Shown piece by piece: positions 1 through 10,105 of a stretch of DNA of 35,561 nucleotides (positions are counted from its first letter, which is position 1; every line of letters starts with the position of its first letter). The translations under genes and the position numbers were made by a program. Location: positions 1-35,561 of the forward strand of contig VXUA01000038.1 of assembly GCA_009837185.1 (NCBI GenBank), given 5' to 3'. The notes under the pieces were generated by a model that was given only the letters and a program-made list of their open reading frames with translations, did not search any database and was not told where the DNA came from. The DNA comes from Gammaproteobacteria bacterium (lineage in GTDB: Bacteria > Pseudomonadota > Gammaproteobacteria > Pseudomonadales > Azotimanducaceae).

Positions 1-272
1 AAGTTTTGATAGGCGGCATCTAAGTTTTTGAGTCCTTCGTACAAGGACTGCGCGTACGTCAGATATAACCAAGAGTAGTCATCACTGCGTTTTAGTTCCA
101 CCAGTTCGCGACACATGTCGAAAAACGATAAGTGCTTCTTCTTATCCTCAAACCGCCGTGTTTGGAGTGCTAAGAAATAGTTGTAAACAAACCGCACTGC
201 ACCAAACTGCCGACGCAATGTCTGTTGCTGGACATTCGTAGGGTAGACTCGATAGCAATACGCCGTTAACAT
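1..272 (-). CDS. tnpB: TnpB-like transposon protein (IS200/IS605 OrfB), N-terminal part, cut by window edge
   Basis: Translating the minus strand from an ATG at 272-270 gives a protein starting MLTAYCYRVYPTNVQQQ, followed by LRRQFGAVRFVYNYFLA at about residues 18-35 and YSWLYLTYAQSLYEGLKN near residues 65-82. This is the usual start of the TnpB/OrfB family: a YR-YPT beta strand, then FG--RFVYN, then a helical segment. Known members are RNA-guided nucleases encoded by IS200/IS605 and IS607 elements. The RuvC residues and zinc finger would lie to the left of position 1 and cannot be seen, so activity cannot be judged. No TnpA is visible on this side. The frame is open to the window edge. The gene sits about 100 bases beyond the 3' end of the neighbouring permease pseudogene, so the element probably landed just downstream of it. 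Confidence 0.82.
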   Translation of the reverse strand, partial: MLTAYCYRVYPTNVQQQTLRRQFGAVRFVYNYFLALQTRRFEDKKKHLSFFDMCRELVELKRSDDYSWLYLTYAQSLYEGLKNLDAAYQN

Positions 273-340
273 GTACTTTATTATAGTAATAAATTCAAAC
301 TAAGCCACTACCCAAGTTTCAATCATCGAATGGACATCCT

Positions 341-365
341 CTTCCACACGACGAAAGCTGTGAAG
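341..365. repeat. Imperfect hairpin at probable left end of the IS200/IS605-type element
   Basis: CTTCCACA (341-348) pairs with TGTGAAG (359-365) with one bulged C and a loop of about 10 bases. IS200/IS605 elements carry imperfect subterminal hairpins at their ends, and this one lies upstream of the tnpB start, where the left end would be. The exact boundary and target-adjacent motif cannot be fixed from one copy. Confidence 0.3.
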
Positions 366-375
366 AATTGTGCTA

Positions 376-3300
376 CTAGTTCTCTTCTTTCGCCATAGTC
401 CATCTGATAGCGTCGCCAATCGTATTGCCTTCCGTTAGAGGTGTAAGTACTACATCAACAGTTCCTGCTTCCAAATCGAACAATCCAAGATCATTCCACC
501 CCGATTTTGTTTCTTGAGGTTTAAATTCGATCGTATTTGACAGCCCTAAGTTGTTGATTTCCAACTGAACGTTTGCTAGTCTAAAGCTCGTTGTCATTGA
601 GTAAATTGAACCTAGACCAGGACTATATGTCGACTTATACGTCTTCCTTTTGATCGCTGGCATATGAATTTCAAGCTTCCATTTTCCTGATGAGGGTATG
701 TTCGCCGAATAAACCAATTGCGTCTGTGCATCGTGTTGGAAATTTATCACGTATGTGCGTCGGTACTTACCATAGCTTGTCGATTCCAAGTCCCGATACC
801 ATAGAACTGAATCGAAAACGTCTTTAACTAGACTGTCGGCCGCGGTATCTAAATGCAACAGGCCATGATCGGTATCGAGCTCTGTGTCGTAGCCACCCAA
901 GAAATACGTGATCCATTTCGGAAACGGTGATTCGTTGATGGCATCTTCGCCGTTCATGACTGAGAACCCCGCGTCCATGTCGTCGACGATGATGGAATCG
1001 TCGGTGTGAGGATTCCAATCGACTTCTGTGATATATGGCAAACTCATTGCGGTTGTGGGGATGTCATCGTCATGTTCAACAATGTTCACTCTTAAATGTT
1101 CTCGATTGTGAGAAAAATAGGGCTTTACCAACACTCGTCTAGGATGATCAATCGTCTGGATTGCAACCTGCAGTGTCGTTTTACTAGGTACTCGTAATGG
1201 TATCAACTCTTGCGAACTTAACTCACCTTCTTCACCGGAGGAAATTGTGACGAAACCGTCGACATCTTCACCGTTGTGTATGAAAAAGCTCGACTGATAA
1301 ACTGATTCAATTGAATCGGGACTCTCAAGTATTTCCAAGTTAGCACGTGCGACCATAAAACCAGGTATTTCAGTACTGTGGAGCCAGTTCCCCATTAAGT
1401 CTTTAAAGTCCACACCTGAGTTCAATGCAGTGTTGTGAAAGTCTTCCTCCGTGTAATTCCCACCTCGATACTGCGTGATTAAGTCTCTTAAGAAAGACCC
1501 GATGTCATTCTCGTCGACGACATCCAGTACCAAGTTTTTTAGTGCATCAACTTTGAGAATTAGGGCATGGTATGAGTTCATTGCATCTTGTTCAAGATCA
1601 AAACTAGTCAGGGGTGTACCAATGGCTTGTTCCCATACAGACGGGCGGTTACTAAAGCGTTTTCGCAACTCTAGCTTTTCAAGACGTGCTCTTTTACCGA
1701 AGTTTCCACCAGCCCAAAACACAAAGTTCCGCAATTCCGATGCTCGATTTCCTTCCAATGCAGAATGGATTTAAAAGTACCCATCCGAACCCGAGACGAG
1801 TTCGTTTGCGATCTCACCCACCAAATGTTCCATTGCTACCGCGCCTGAGCCACTGGGTTTTGTCTGATGGCTCACCAAATTGCGACCAAGATTGAGCAAC
1901 GGATTCCCGCCCTCAAAGTCGTTTTCAAAAAATCCCTGCAAGAGCTGCAATATAAACGCACTAAGCTTTTTTTCGTCTTCAATCAGCTCTGCGTCTTGAG
2001 AATTAATTGCATAGTTGAATCGTGCGATAGGTAGCCCAGACTCTCTGATCATTTGAATGCCTAGTGGTGAATAAACACTTTCCATTCTCCAGCCACCACC
2101 ATAAGTTCTCAATGAAAGTGGAACTTCTACGATCGACATCGTATCGTATGGATAACTGAGTCCCAATTCGCTGGCCACGGTCATTCGTTCCTCGATCCAT
2201 TCTTTTAATGCAGGAATGACTGGTTCCAAAATGTTCAAGTTTTTTACGTGTTTCTTACTAATCAGAAGTTCAAAGGTCGTGTCTTCCATCTTAAATGATC
2301 GCTGCTCAAAATTAGATGCGACTAGAGCGACTTCCGAAACAGGGTTCTTTGGATTGAATCGATACTTCGTTTTCCTATTTTCTTCAACGAGAGTTCGTGA
2401 TCCAGGACCTGCGACGATCCAATGCTTCGGCACGGTCACGTGAAGATCTACATGAAAGAAGTCTTGAGGGCGCGTTTCCAAATTAGATTGACCATACGCA
2501 GATCCCGATGATGGAATCCAACTAACGCCCGGTACTAGAACAACAAAGCCTGGATGAAAAATGTACGATTTCGTCCCGAATTGTCGTGCTGCCAGTGCTT
2601 GCGCGTAGTTCATGTCCTTCCACGTTAGCGAACTGTCCAGATAAGCAAACATTGGATCGGGGACACCCTTCGCGACGAGCCTGATTTCCGCGTTCGTCGT
2701 ACCCAAACTTTGCTTTGGTACCCATAGTAAGCCATTTTCGAACATATAGTCTTTAGTCTCTTGCCCGTTGAGCTCAAGAGTATTGATTTTGTACCCACGA
2801 TTGAGTGAAAACAGCCATTTGTCTGAAGGACTAACAGCGGAAGGCGAAAGTCTTATTACGAGATCCAGGTGTATCGTTCGACCTGGGAAAATCTTAACCT
2901 CACCGCTGATCGATTCAAAGTCCGTGTCTGAGTGTGTTTGGAGTTGTTTGTGTAATGAAGCCCAATCGTCTACCTGATCTAGTTCAAGCAATTTGGAATT
3001 TACCAAAGCATAGATTCCAAATATCGCAATGACAATCGCTGAGCTTCCTGTGATAGCAAAAAACTGTCGCTCTTGCAACTTAGCCTGTCTCGGATAAAGT
3101 ACCGAAGTGAGTCCGAGCATTCCTATCGTCAACAGGACGACATACAAACGGTTGAATACGATGTCGGTATTGAAAAACTGCGGTGCAATAGCAGAGGGTA
3201 GGGAATCGACACCGGTATATGTTGCTAAGGCCGAAGCAAGGAAAAAAGGGATGCGGCTGCTGAATGAGTAATAACCGAACACCAACGCCAACATTATTAG

Positions 3301-3864
3301 TACGACCAACATGCGATATCGAACTATGACGGCGACTAACATGGTCAGCGCCCCCCAAAACATTAGGTTTGGAAGTAAATCCCAAAACAGAAATGCCGCA
3401 ACGCTAACAGGTTCTATTGCGGAACCCAATCCCAAGTTAGAAACTTCAGCGATCAGACCAAAGCCGCACATGAGAACGATCAAAATCATCGCCGGCACTG
3501 CGAATAGAGTTACGATTCCGAACAATCGACCGGTGAGCAATTCGAGATTCGTCATCGGTCGAACGTCGATGGTTGCACCTATGCGATCTCTGACATCTCG
3601 TTGCCGAATGTCAAAAGCAAGAAAGACAATTCCAAACGTAAACGTTAGTAAGGTCGTTCTGCCGATTTGAGAGATCGAGAACTGCGGAGCTAGAGTCCCA
3701 GCTGAAGCAGAAACATACGATACGAACGTATGTATTAACGACAACTGTAGCCACAAAAAAGAACCACAAATCATGGCAACAACTACCATTACCCATGTCC
3801 GTGCTAACCGTCTACACGATCGTATTTCTGCACAGGCAATTGACCAGAGTCTGGAAACTTTCAT
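376..3864 (-). pseudogene. ABC-2-type permease fused to a degenerate M1-aminopeptidase-like domain; broken by one in-frame stop
   Basis: Two open frames, 1771-3864 (697 aa) and 376-1758 (460 aa), lie in the same reading frame and are separated by a single TAA at 1771-1773. Read through, they give about 1161 residues, matching the intact 1151-residue paralogue at 29639-33094. The ATG at 3864 is preceded by AAGGA. The first roughly 280 residues contain about six hydrophobic helices of an ABC-2 permease type. The rest is the exported M1-like part, including RTYGGGWRMES, which corresponds to the GGGW-type motif of M1-like proteins. I find no HExxH zinc motif in this protein or its paralogue, so peptidase activity is unlikely (inference). 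The residues around the stop read DGYF-stop-IHSALE. No ABC ATPase gene is adjacent. The product may be two fragments, nothing, or low-level readthrough. Confidence 0.85.
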
Positions 3865-4103
3865 GTATTTACTTCCTTATACCGCGGTTTGGTCCGTCTA
3901 AACATCGCTCTCTATCCCAACGTAGTGTTAGAACGAACACCCGAATGCCGTTAGTTGTCTTGTCGCGGTGACGGAGATCTTCTGGTAGTTGATTGCGATG
4001 TCAAGATCGAGCTTAAATTTTTTGATTACCTGAAGCAAGAATCGTGCCAACTGCATTCGTTACAGAATACAATGAATTTTGGGAGACAACTTGGAGTTGG
4101 CGA

Positions 4104-5111
4104 ATGAAAAGATTCTTGTGTTTTGTCGTCGGTGTGCTTACGCTATCAGGACTATCAGCGTTGGGCTCAGAACCGCACTATGGTTTTAGTGTTTTCCAGG
4201 AATCATTTGACGATTCTCTTGAGAAAGCGAAAGAGGCCGATCTTTCGATTTTTGTGTATTTTTACGAGCCGGATTGCGCAACATATGAATATATGGATTA
4301 CCAGTTTCATCGCGCGTGGGTGTGGCAATTTTTAAACGAGCGATTCATTAATGTTCAGGTTGATGCTTCCGAAGAAGAATCTAACGGCCCGAGTCTCGCG
4401 AAAAAATATAACATAAACTCCTATCCCACGTACCTGATTCTCGACCACCATGGTAAAGAAACGCATCGAGCTACTCAAGCTATGGAAGGAGGCGTATTCA
4501 TTGACACTATTAGTTGGTTGATTGGCGAAACCGAATTTCCAATGGCAGAACAAGACGCTAAATACGAGGCTGGGGAACGCGATCCAGACTTTGTTCAGCA
4601 ATATTTACTAGATGCAAGGATTGTATTACCTAAAAATTTAGACATAGAGAACTTACACATGAAAGCGTGGGGAGAAGTTCAAGATAAATACATGGCAATT
4701 GCCAAAGAATATCTGACTAGCCAGGAACCTAAAGACTTAATAAACTTGCAGGATTTTTCGATTATCAAAGCATATAGCAACATTGTGGATGACCCTGGTA
4801 TCAAATTAGTACTCGATCATTTTGATGCTTTTGTAGAGACCACGTCGATGAAACAGGTAAGTGAAACTCTGCTCGAGGTCGCGTTAAACACCGTTCTTAT
4901 CAGAGCGATAGACGAAATTAAACCGGTAGGCGGTGGACTAGAATTGCTAGAAGACTTTCAATTGTTCGAAGAACTGCCCCTGAAAAAAGCTACGGATTGG
5001 CTACGGAGTATCGATGCAGACAGTCTGCTTAAATTGGAAGAATATAGTTTGTTCTACGTGCGACAATTTCTGATCGAGACTGAGGCAGCGAGTCCTGATT
5101 CAGAAGAGTAG
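4104..5111 (+). CDS. Exported thioredoxin-fold protein without a CxxC active site
   Basis: The 335-aa product starts at ATG 4104, preceded by TTGGAG at good spacing; an upstream start at 4044 would bury the signal peptide. Residues 1-21 (MKRFLCFVVGVLTLSGLSALG) form a typical signal peptide. Residues about 25-150 look like a thioredoxin-type domain of the thioredoxin_7/DUF255 kind: a strand ending in FVYFYEPDCATY, then NVQVDASEE, then the cis-proline turn INSYPTYLILD and a GKETHRATQ strand. The usual CxxC is replaced by a lone Cys (DCATYEY), so a classical disulfide exchange is unlikely. The C-terminal 180 residues are helical and not recognised. It converges on the neighbouring pseudogene with 13 bases between them. 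The thioredoxin/ankyrin pseudogene at 23827-24579 has a related cis-Pro segment. Confidence 0.8.
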   Translation: MKRFLCFVVGVLTLSGLSALGSEPHYGFSVFQESFDDSLEKAKEADLSIFVYFYEPDCATYEYMDYQFHRAWVWQFLNERFINVQVDASEEESNGPSLAKKYNINSYPTYLILDHHGKETHRATQAMEGGVFIDTISWLIGETEFPMAEQDAKYEAGERDPDFVQQYLLDARIVLPKNLDIENLHMKAWGEVQDKYMAIAKEYLTSQEPKDLINLQDFSIIKAYSNIVDDPGIKLVLDHFDAFVETTSMKQVSETLLEVALNTVLIRAIDEIKPVGGGLELLEDFQLFEELPLKKATDWLRSIDADSLLKLEEYSLFYVRQFLIETEAASPDSEE

Positions 5112-5124
5112 GTTTGAATTTAAA

Positions 5125-8107
5125 TCAGTGTTCGATGTTCTTTATTTCTGATTCATCGGGAACGATTGTCCAACGAATAGCGTCGGCAAACATTAGACCA
5201 CGGGACTCTGTACCTAAAACATCCACGGTCACGGTTCCGGCGTTCAGGTCAAACGCTTCGACAGAATTCCAACCGTTCGTGACACCTTCTGAACTTGTAT
5301 CGAATGGTACGTGCCAATCTCTTTCATCGTTATGAACAGCTAGGTTATAAGTGAGATCCGAATATCCAGACGTTGACCATGCGATTGGTAGGTGATACTC
5401 CAGGACCCAAGTTGCTGATGCAGGTACATTAGCTACAAAACTGACTTTGCGTGGTGGTTTTGCCTTTGGAACCCAAGCGATTGCTGTTGTCTTGCGATGC
5501 CGACCATATGATCCCACATCCAATGTCCGATGCCAAATCTCTGCAGGCATGCCCGGAATCCAGCCGTTATACACTGCAAGTCCCTGATCTTGTTCGAAAA
5601 TTCGCAATACATTACGGGAAAACCAGGTCAATGGTGTTGCAGAAATGAACTGGTCCGACTTTGCTTCTAGTTGAGCCACTGAGAATCCTTCATCTAGGTC
5701 ATCGACAACGACTTGCTGTGTTGCACTCGGAATCCATACAGAGTCTTCCAAGAACGGCCTGGATGTTGTGGTTTGCCGTTGGTTGCTCGGGGCTGAATCA
5801 GCGCGGATCCTGAAGGGGGCTCGTTCTAACGATAACCCAGGATCAATCTGAATCTGCCGCAATTCATAAGGAGTGGTAATGTTTATTCGCTTTGCTGAAT
5901 TTGCTCCAATTTGGATTCCTGGTGTTCGAGTGGTATTCAGCCAATAGAGGTCACTTACCGGGGCTTTTGTCGGATATATCAATTGGATTACTCCGTCCAC
6001 AGGTTGTACATTACGCACGATAACTGAAGCTTGAAACTTTGGGTTCCCAAGTTCGTCACTTGCTACCTGCGCTACTGTCAATGGCGACATAACGTAACCT
6101 GGCACCCCAGTTTCAGTTAGCCAGCTGGTTAAACACGGTTCGACCTGAACACCAAACAACTCGGCGGTTTCCACTAAATCGGTAAGAGTATACGAGCTTC
6201 CTTCAAATTGGTTCCGAATATTCATTAACCATGCCATGAGTTTCTCGTCCTCGTTTAGCGCCAGTAATCCTCGAGCAATAGCCTTTGCTTTCAGTAGTAC
6301 TAGTTCAAGTCTCTCCTGATATTCTTCTGAATTCACCGGTTGCTTCAATCCGGTTTGCTCCATGTAATTCCATACATTCAATCGAGAACCAAAATAATTT
6401 TTTTGGTTTAGAGGTCCAAAAGCAAGAGCGACACTTTGCGAGGGCGCAACTTTAAGAGCCATCAATTGGGTTAAATCTGCTACGTGAAGTGTCGAATAAA
6501 TCGAAAAGGTAGTTTCTGATGGTGAAATTAGTGCTCGGATTACTTTGTCGAGAATTTCCGCAAACTCATCGGATGCTGAGATATGGTGCGACCAGTATCT
6601 GTCCGTAATACCTAACAATGGATTGTCTGTACCTACCGCGGAATTAAAGTAAGTCGTGAATGGAACAACGTGTAGGACGAGCCAAATTTCTTCACTTGGA
6701 GCGACTCCCTACTCAATGGTTGGGGAAATGCCCTCTCCATATTTGTCGTTGGGAATCCACTCTCTTTCACAAGTCCGATTTCTGGTAATGAAGTTAGGGA
6801 TTTCATGCGCATCCCTCCACCAACTGTTCGTAGGCGATCTGGAATTTCAACTAAACTTAATGTTTTGGTCGGTAAACTCAATCCACGCTCGGCAAATCGA
6901 CTCTGCGTCCTCTCTATTTCAACACGCAATGCGCGGAGCAAATTCTCATCCCAAAATTGCAAGTTTTGCGCGTGTTTCTTGTGCAAATTCATACCAAAGG
7001 TCATGCCACCAACAGTCATTGTTGTTTGTTCAAACTCCGATGCGAACAAGCTGATATCGGAAACAGCAAACTCAGGGGACACTTGGTACTCAGAATTCTT
7101 ACGAAATGCCGTTTTTAACTTTGTGCCTGGCCCCACTAAATGCCAGTTCTTTGCGGCTAGGTCGACCGTTAGATCTACTTTAAAAAAGTCTTTACCCTGT
7201 TGAACGCTCTTTGCCGCTTCTCCAAGGGGGCCAGAAGTCGGATACCAATGCACGCCCGACATTAATGCTACATAATTTTTCTCGTAAATGGACCCGTCCT
7301 TCCCTAACAACGCGACTGCTCGCGTAGGCACGTCAGGATCAGTTAAATAATCGATCGCCGAGTTGAAATAGCCAAATCGAGGGTCCGGTCCGGTACTCCC
7401 TTCGCGATGATGCGCATGCGATAGATTTCGTCAGAAGTTGAAATATCACCTCCCTCTACTGTTAGTAAACCGTGCTTAAAAAAGTATTCCGCGCGTTTAT
7501 CGTTAAGAAAGATGTCATTGATCTTAACGGAGGGGCGTACTAGTGTCTTGAATTCGACATCAGGATGTTTTTTCCGTTGAACGTATACACTAGCTAAGTG
7601 GAGATTTTCGTTTAACTCGCGAAAATCGCCTTTAATCGCAAATTTCGTGGCAGGATTCTCACTTCTCCTTGCAGCTCCGAGTAAGTCTACAGTGAGAGAA
7701 TCACTACCTAAACCAACGAACCTTTCGTACGCAAAAGCAACTTCCTCACCGGGTACAACCAATGCACTTGTGGTTGAGACTTCCTCTTCTCCCTCATGAA
7801 CAGAAATCAACACCCTTGTAGATTTCTCGATTTCGCCCTCGAATCGAATTTGGTTATCAACAAAACGCCCTGAAGCTAAGTCAACTGATTCAGTCTCACC
7901 TTCACCACTTATTTTGGTAGAGGAGACGATAACGGTTGCACTAGTTGTTCGCTGCTCTTCATTGACGCGTGTCCGATTATCAAACTTAGTGAGGAAGTAT
8001 TCACCAGTGATGGCGTAAGTATTGTCAGATTCTTCAGAACATCCCGCAATAATTGCAAGAAGGCACACTATTCCAATAAGGTCGCGGGTTTTGTCGATAC
8101 CTGTCAT
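5125..8107 (-). pseudogene. Lipoprotein version of the M1-like protein family; two frameshifts
   Basis: Three minus-strand frames (7343-8107, 6633-7331, 5125-6618) join into one protein of about 990 residues. The first begins at ATG 8107 with a lipoprotein signal ending LLAIIAGC, then a beta-rich segment of about 110 residues resembling DUF4369-type domains (weak, by eye). From about residue 140 it aligns with the exported part of the 29639-33094 protein (KHGLLTVEGG, IYRMRIIAKGVPD). Frameshift 1: the + strand has GTCCG twice at 7383-7392; removing one copy restores GVPDPRFGYFNSAIDYL. Frameshift 2: one base is missing near 6683-6690, in what was probably a TTTT run on the coding strand; restoring it gives KFWLVLHVVPFTTYFN. 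It has no permease helices, unlike its two paralogues. Start 8107 is chosen over TTG 8131 because it begins directly before the signal sequence; no good ribosome site is seen. Confidence 0.82.
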
Positions 8108-8237
8108 CGGTATTGATTCAAAACTGACCAAGTTAAGGTATTGCTAGATCGAAGTATGCCTAAACAAGAAAGAGGGTACGTGCAGTTGCCTGGTGCGGTT
8201 CCACTAACTGTTCTGCTTGCGAATGTGACGAATGAAT

Positions 8238-9668
8238 CTATGTCAGTTCCAACGCTTTCGATCCAATACGGATGACTAGGTCAATTGTTCGTTGCACGTC
8301 ATCCCAAGTAGTTGTATGATTCAGGATACACATCCTAAGCGAAAATTTTCCTTTCAATGTTGTCGACGAGACAAATGCTAACTCGTCCCAGAACACATGT
8401 GCCAACACTTTCCGATTGATCTCTTCCAAACTCTGCTCGTCGTGAGACCCATCGTTGACCCTAAAGCACACAATGCCGAGCGACACAGGTGTTATCAGTT
8501 CTAATGACGGCGCTGACTCAACGTACGTCGCGGCGCGGTGTGCTAAGTCCAACCCGCGTTGGATGGCAGCACGGAAAGGCGCTATGCCGAAAATCTGCAC
8601 GGACATCCAGATTTTTAACGCGCGAGGTGAGCGACTTAGTTGTAAGCCACGATCCGAGAAATTGGGGTGGTTTGCACCCCAAATGGTATCCTGCAATGCG
8701 TCATGACGGATAGCGAATGCGTTTTCAAGGTGCTGACCATTTTTTGCGATGAGTGCACCCGCTTCAAATGGTTGAAAGAACCATTTATGCGCGTCAACTC
8801 CGATGGAGTCCGCACGATTGATACCTGCAAGTTTCTCCTTACCGTCTTCGGTGAGTAAAGCGAATCCGCCGTAAGCGGCATCTACGTGCAACCAGATGTC
8901 TTCTTTTTCACAATAGTCAGCTAACTCTACGAGCGGGTCAATTGAACCGGTACTGGTTGTACCAGCGTTGGCGCACACGGCTACGACATGGAGACCATTG
9001 GCTTGGTCCTCCGAAACTTGCTGACGTAAAACTTCCATATCCATTTGAAAGCTGTCGTCGGTGTCTATCAGACGAATGTGTTCTCGCCGTACTCCAGCGA
9101 TCAACGCAGCCCTTATTAACGCGCTGTGGCTCTGATTGCTCATATAAACCACAGGTTGCACCGGGTGTCCAGCAGCTTCTCTTGCCGCCACTATCGCTTC
9201 CACGCTCGCGGCTGAACCTCCAGAAGTCAGCAAGCCACCGGCAGAGTCAGGATATCCAATCCAATTGCGGATCCAATCGATTACTACGAGTTCCAGATGA
9301 CTTGTACCACTAGAAACTAACCAAGAGCACGTGTTTATGTTGAAACCCGACGCAAGGAAGTCCGCTAAGACTCCTGGCCAAGTTGGCGAAGATGGTACGA
9401 ATCCAAAAAATCGAGGATGATCTAGTTGTGCCCCGTACGGCAACACGTCCCGCGCTACTTGTTCCAAAACTTCTTCCGCGAGTCGGCCGTTTTCAGGTGG
9501 AGGACCGTCGAATTCTCTTGCAAGGATTTCTCGAAACTCACCGTCCCAAGCCTTGGCGCTATCCATCGATCCAATTCGATCAATCAGAATATCCGCCGCT
9601 TTCGATGCGAGTTGTCGCATCTGCTGCGGAGTCATTTCTAGTCCAGAATGCTTGTCAGAATCTTCCAT
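8238..9668 (-). CDS. PLP-dependent amino-acid decarboxylase (aromatic-L-amino-acid decarboxylase / group II family)
   Basis: The 476-aa product has the length and order of group II decarboxylases. Visible motifs: HPRFFGFVPSSPTWPGVL near residue 85, LLTSGGSAASVEAIVAAR (phosphate-binding loop), HVDAAYGGFALL with the Asp that contacts the pyridine nitrogen, and SIGVDAHKWFFQPFEAG near residue 300, whose Lys forms the Schiff base with PLP. The family converts aromatic amino acids to amines and CO2 in the cytosol. The exact substrate (Tyr, Trp, DOPA or other) cannot be read from sequence. ATG 9668 is chosen over 9683 because AAAGGAG lies five bases upstream. It stands alone, with no transporter or amine-utilisation gene beside it. 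Confidence 0.9.
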   Translation of the reverse strand: MEDSDKHSGLEMTPQQMRQLASKAADILIDRIGSMDSAKAWDGEFREILAREFDGPPPENGRLAEEVLEQVARDVLPYGAQLDHPRFFGFVPSSPTWPGVLADFLASGFNINTCSWLVSSGTSHLELVVIDWIRNWIGYPDSAGGLLTSGGSAASVEAIVAAREAAGHPVQPVVYMSNQSHSALIRAALIAGVRREHIRLIDTDDSFQMDMEVLRQQVSEDQANGLHVVAVCANAGTTSTGSIDPLVELADYCEKEDIWLHVDAAYGGFALLTEDGKEKLAGINRADSIGVDAHKWFFQPFEAGALIAKNGQHLENAFAIRHDALQDTIWGANHPNFSDRGLQLSRSPRALKIWMSVQIFGIAPFRAAIQRGLDLAHRAATYVESAPSLELITPVSLGIVCFRVNDGSHDEQSLEEINRKVLAHVFWDELAFVSSTTLKGKFSLRMCILNHTTTWDDVQRTIDLVIRIGSKALELT

Positions 9669-10069
9669 GAACGCTCCTTTCAACGAAATATGCGGGAAAG
9701 CCCCACGTCTAAGAGTGATTCGAACCGAGTTGACATGTCTCTTACTATCAAGGCTTTTATTGGAGTGATGGTTTGCTCAGCCATGAGTCATTTCGTGCCC
9801 GAGTTCATATTCAAAATGATAATCCAAATATCTTGAACTACAAAGAACCTGTTTCGAACTTTGAATCTGCTCCGGTAGAGTCAACGACGTATTGAAAAAA
9901 GGTAACAAATTTAGCGTAGATAGTTGCAGGTTATTCGCCTGTAACTACCGTAAATCTTTGAATGAAAGACCAAATCTCTGAGCTGGGTTGTATGTCGTCA
10001 AATGAGGTTTAGCGTAGAAGAAATCTAATGCACAAATTTATGTTGACATCGATGACTAAATGCAAATGT
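9669..10069. other. Intergenic region with a hairpin and a short direct repeat
   Basis: No gene is supported in these 400 bases between two divergent genes. TAGTTGCAGG (9921-9930) pairs with CCTGTAACTA (9938-9947) with one G-T wobble and a 7-base loop; no T-run follows, so it is not a clear terminator. TTTAGCGTAGA occurs at 9910-9920 and again at 10008-10018. TTGACA starting at 10043 is a candidate -35 box for the ATPase gene downstream, but I see no convincing -10 box at standard spacing. Confidence 0.4.
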
Positions 10070-10102
10070 AATTTATATTTAGACGTCTAAATGTAAAATA
10101 TA
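10070..10102 (+). promoter_or_regulatory. Palindromic 33-bp box directly upstream of the ATPase gene (copy 1)
   Basis: The centre, ATTTAGACGTCTAAAT (10077-10092), is a perfect 16-bp palindrome. It ends 13 bases before the ATG, so it covers the leader and ribosome-binding region. A 33-bp near-identical copy with the same spacing to a start codon lies at 11515-11547. The position suggests an operator, perhaps for autoregulation, or a structured mRNA leader; both are inference. Confidence 0.55.
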
Positions 10103-10105
10103 CCT

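Noticed and set aside
8455-9836. Several + strand open frames opposite the decarboxylase.
   Set aside because: They are antisense shadows of a gene with clear motifs.
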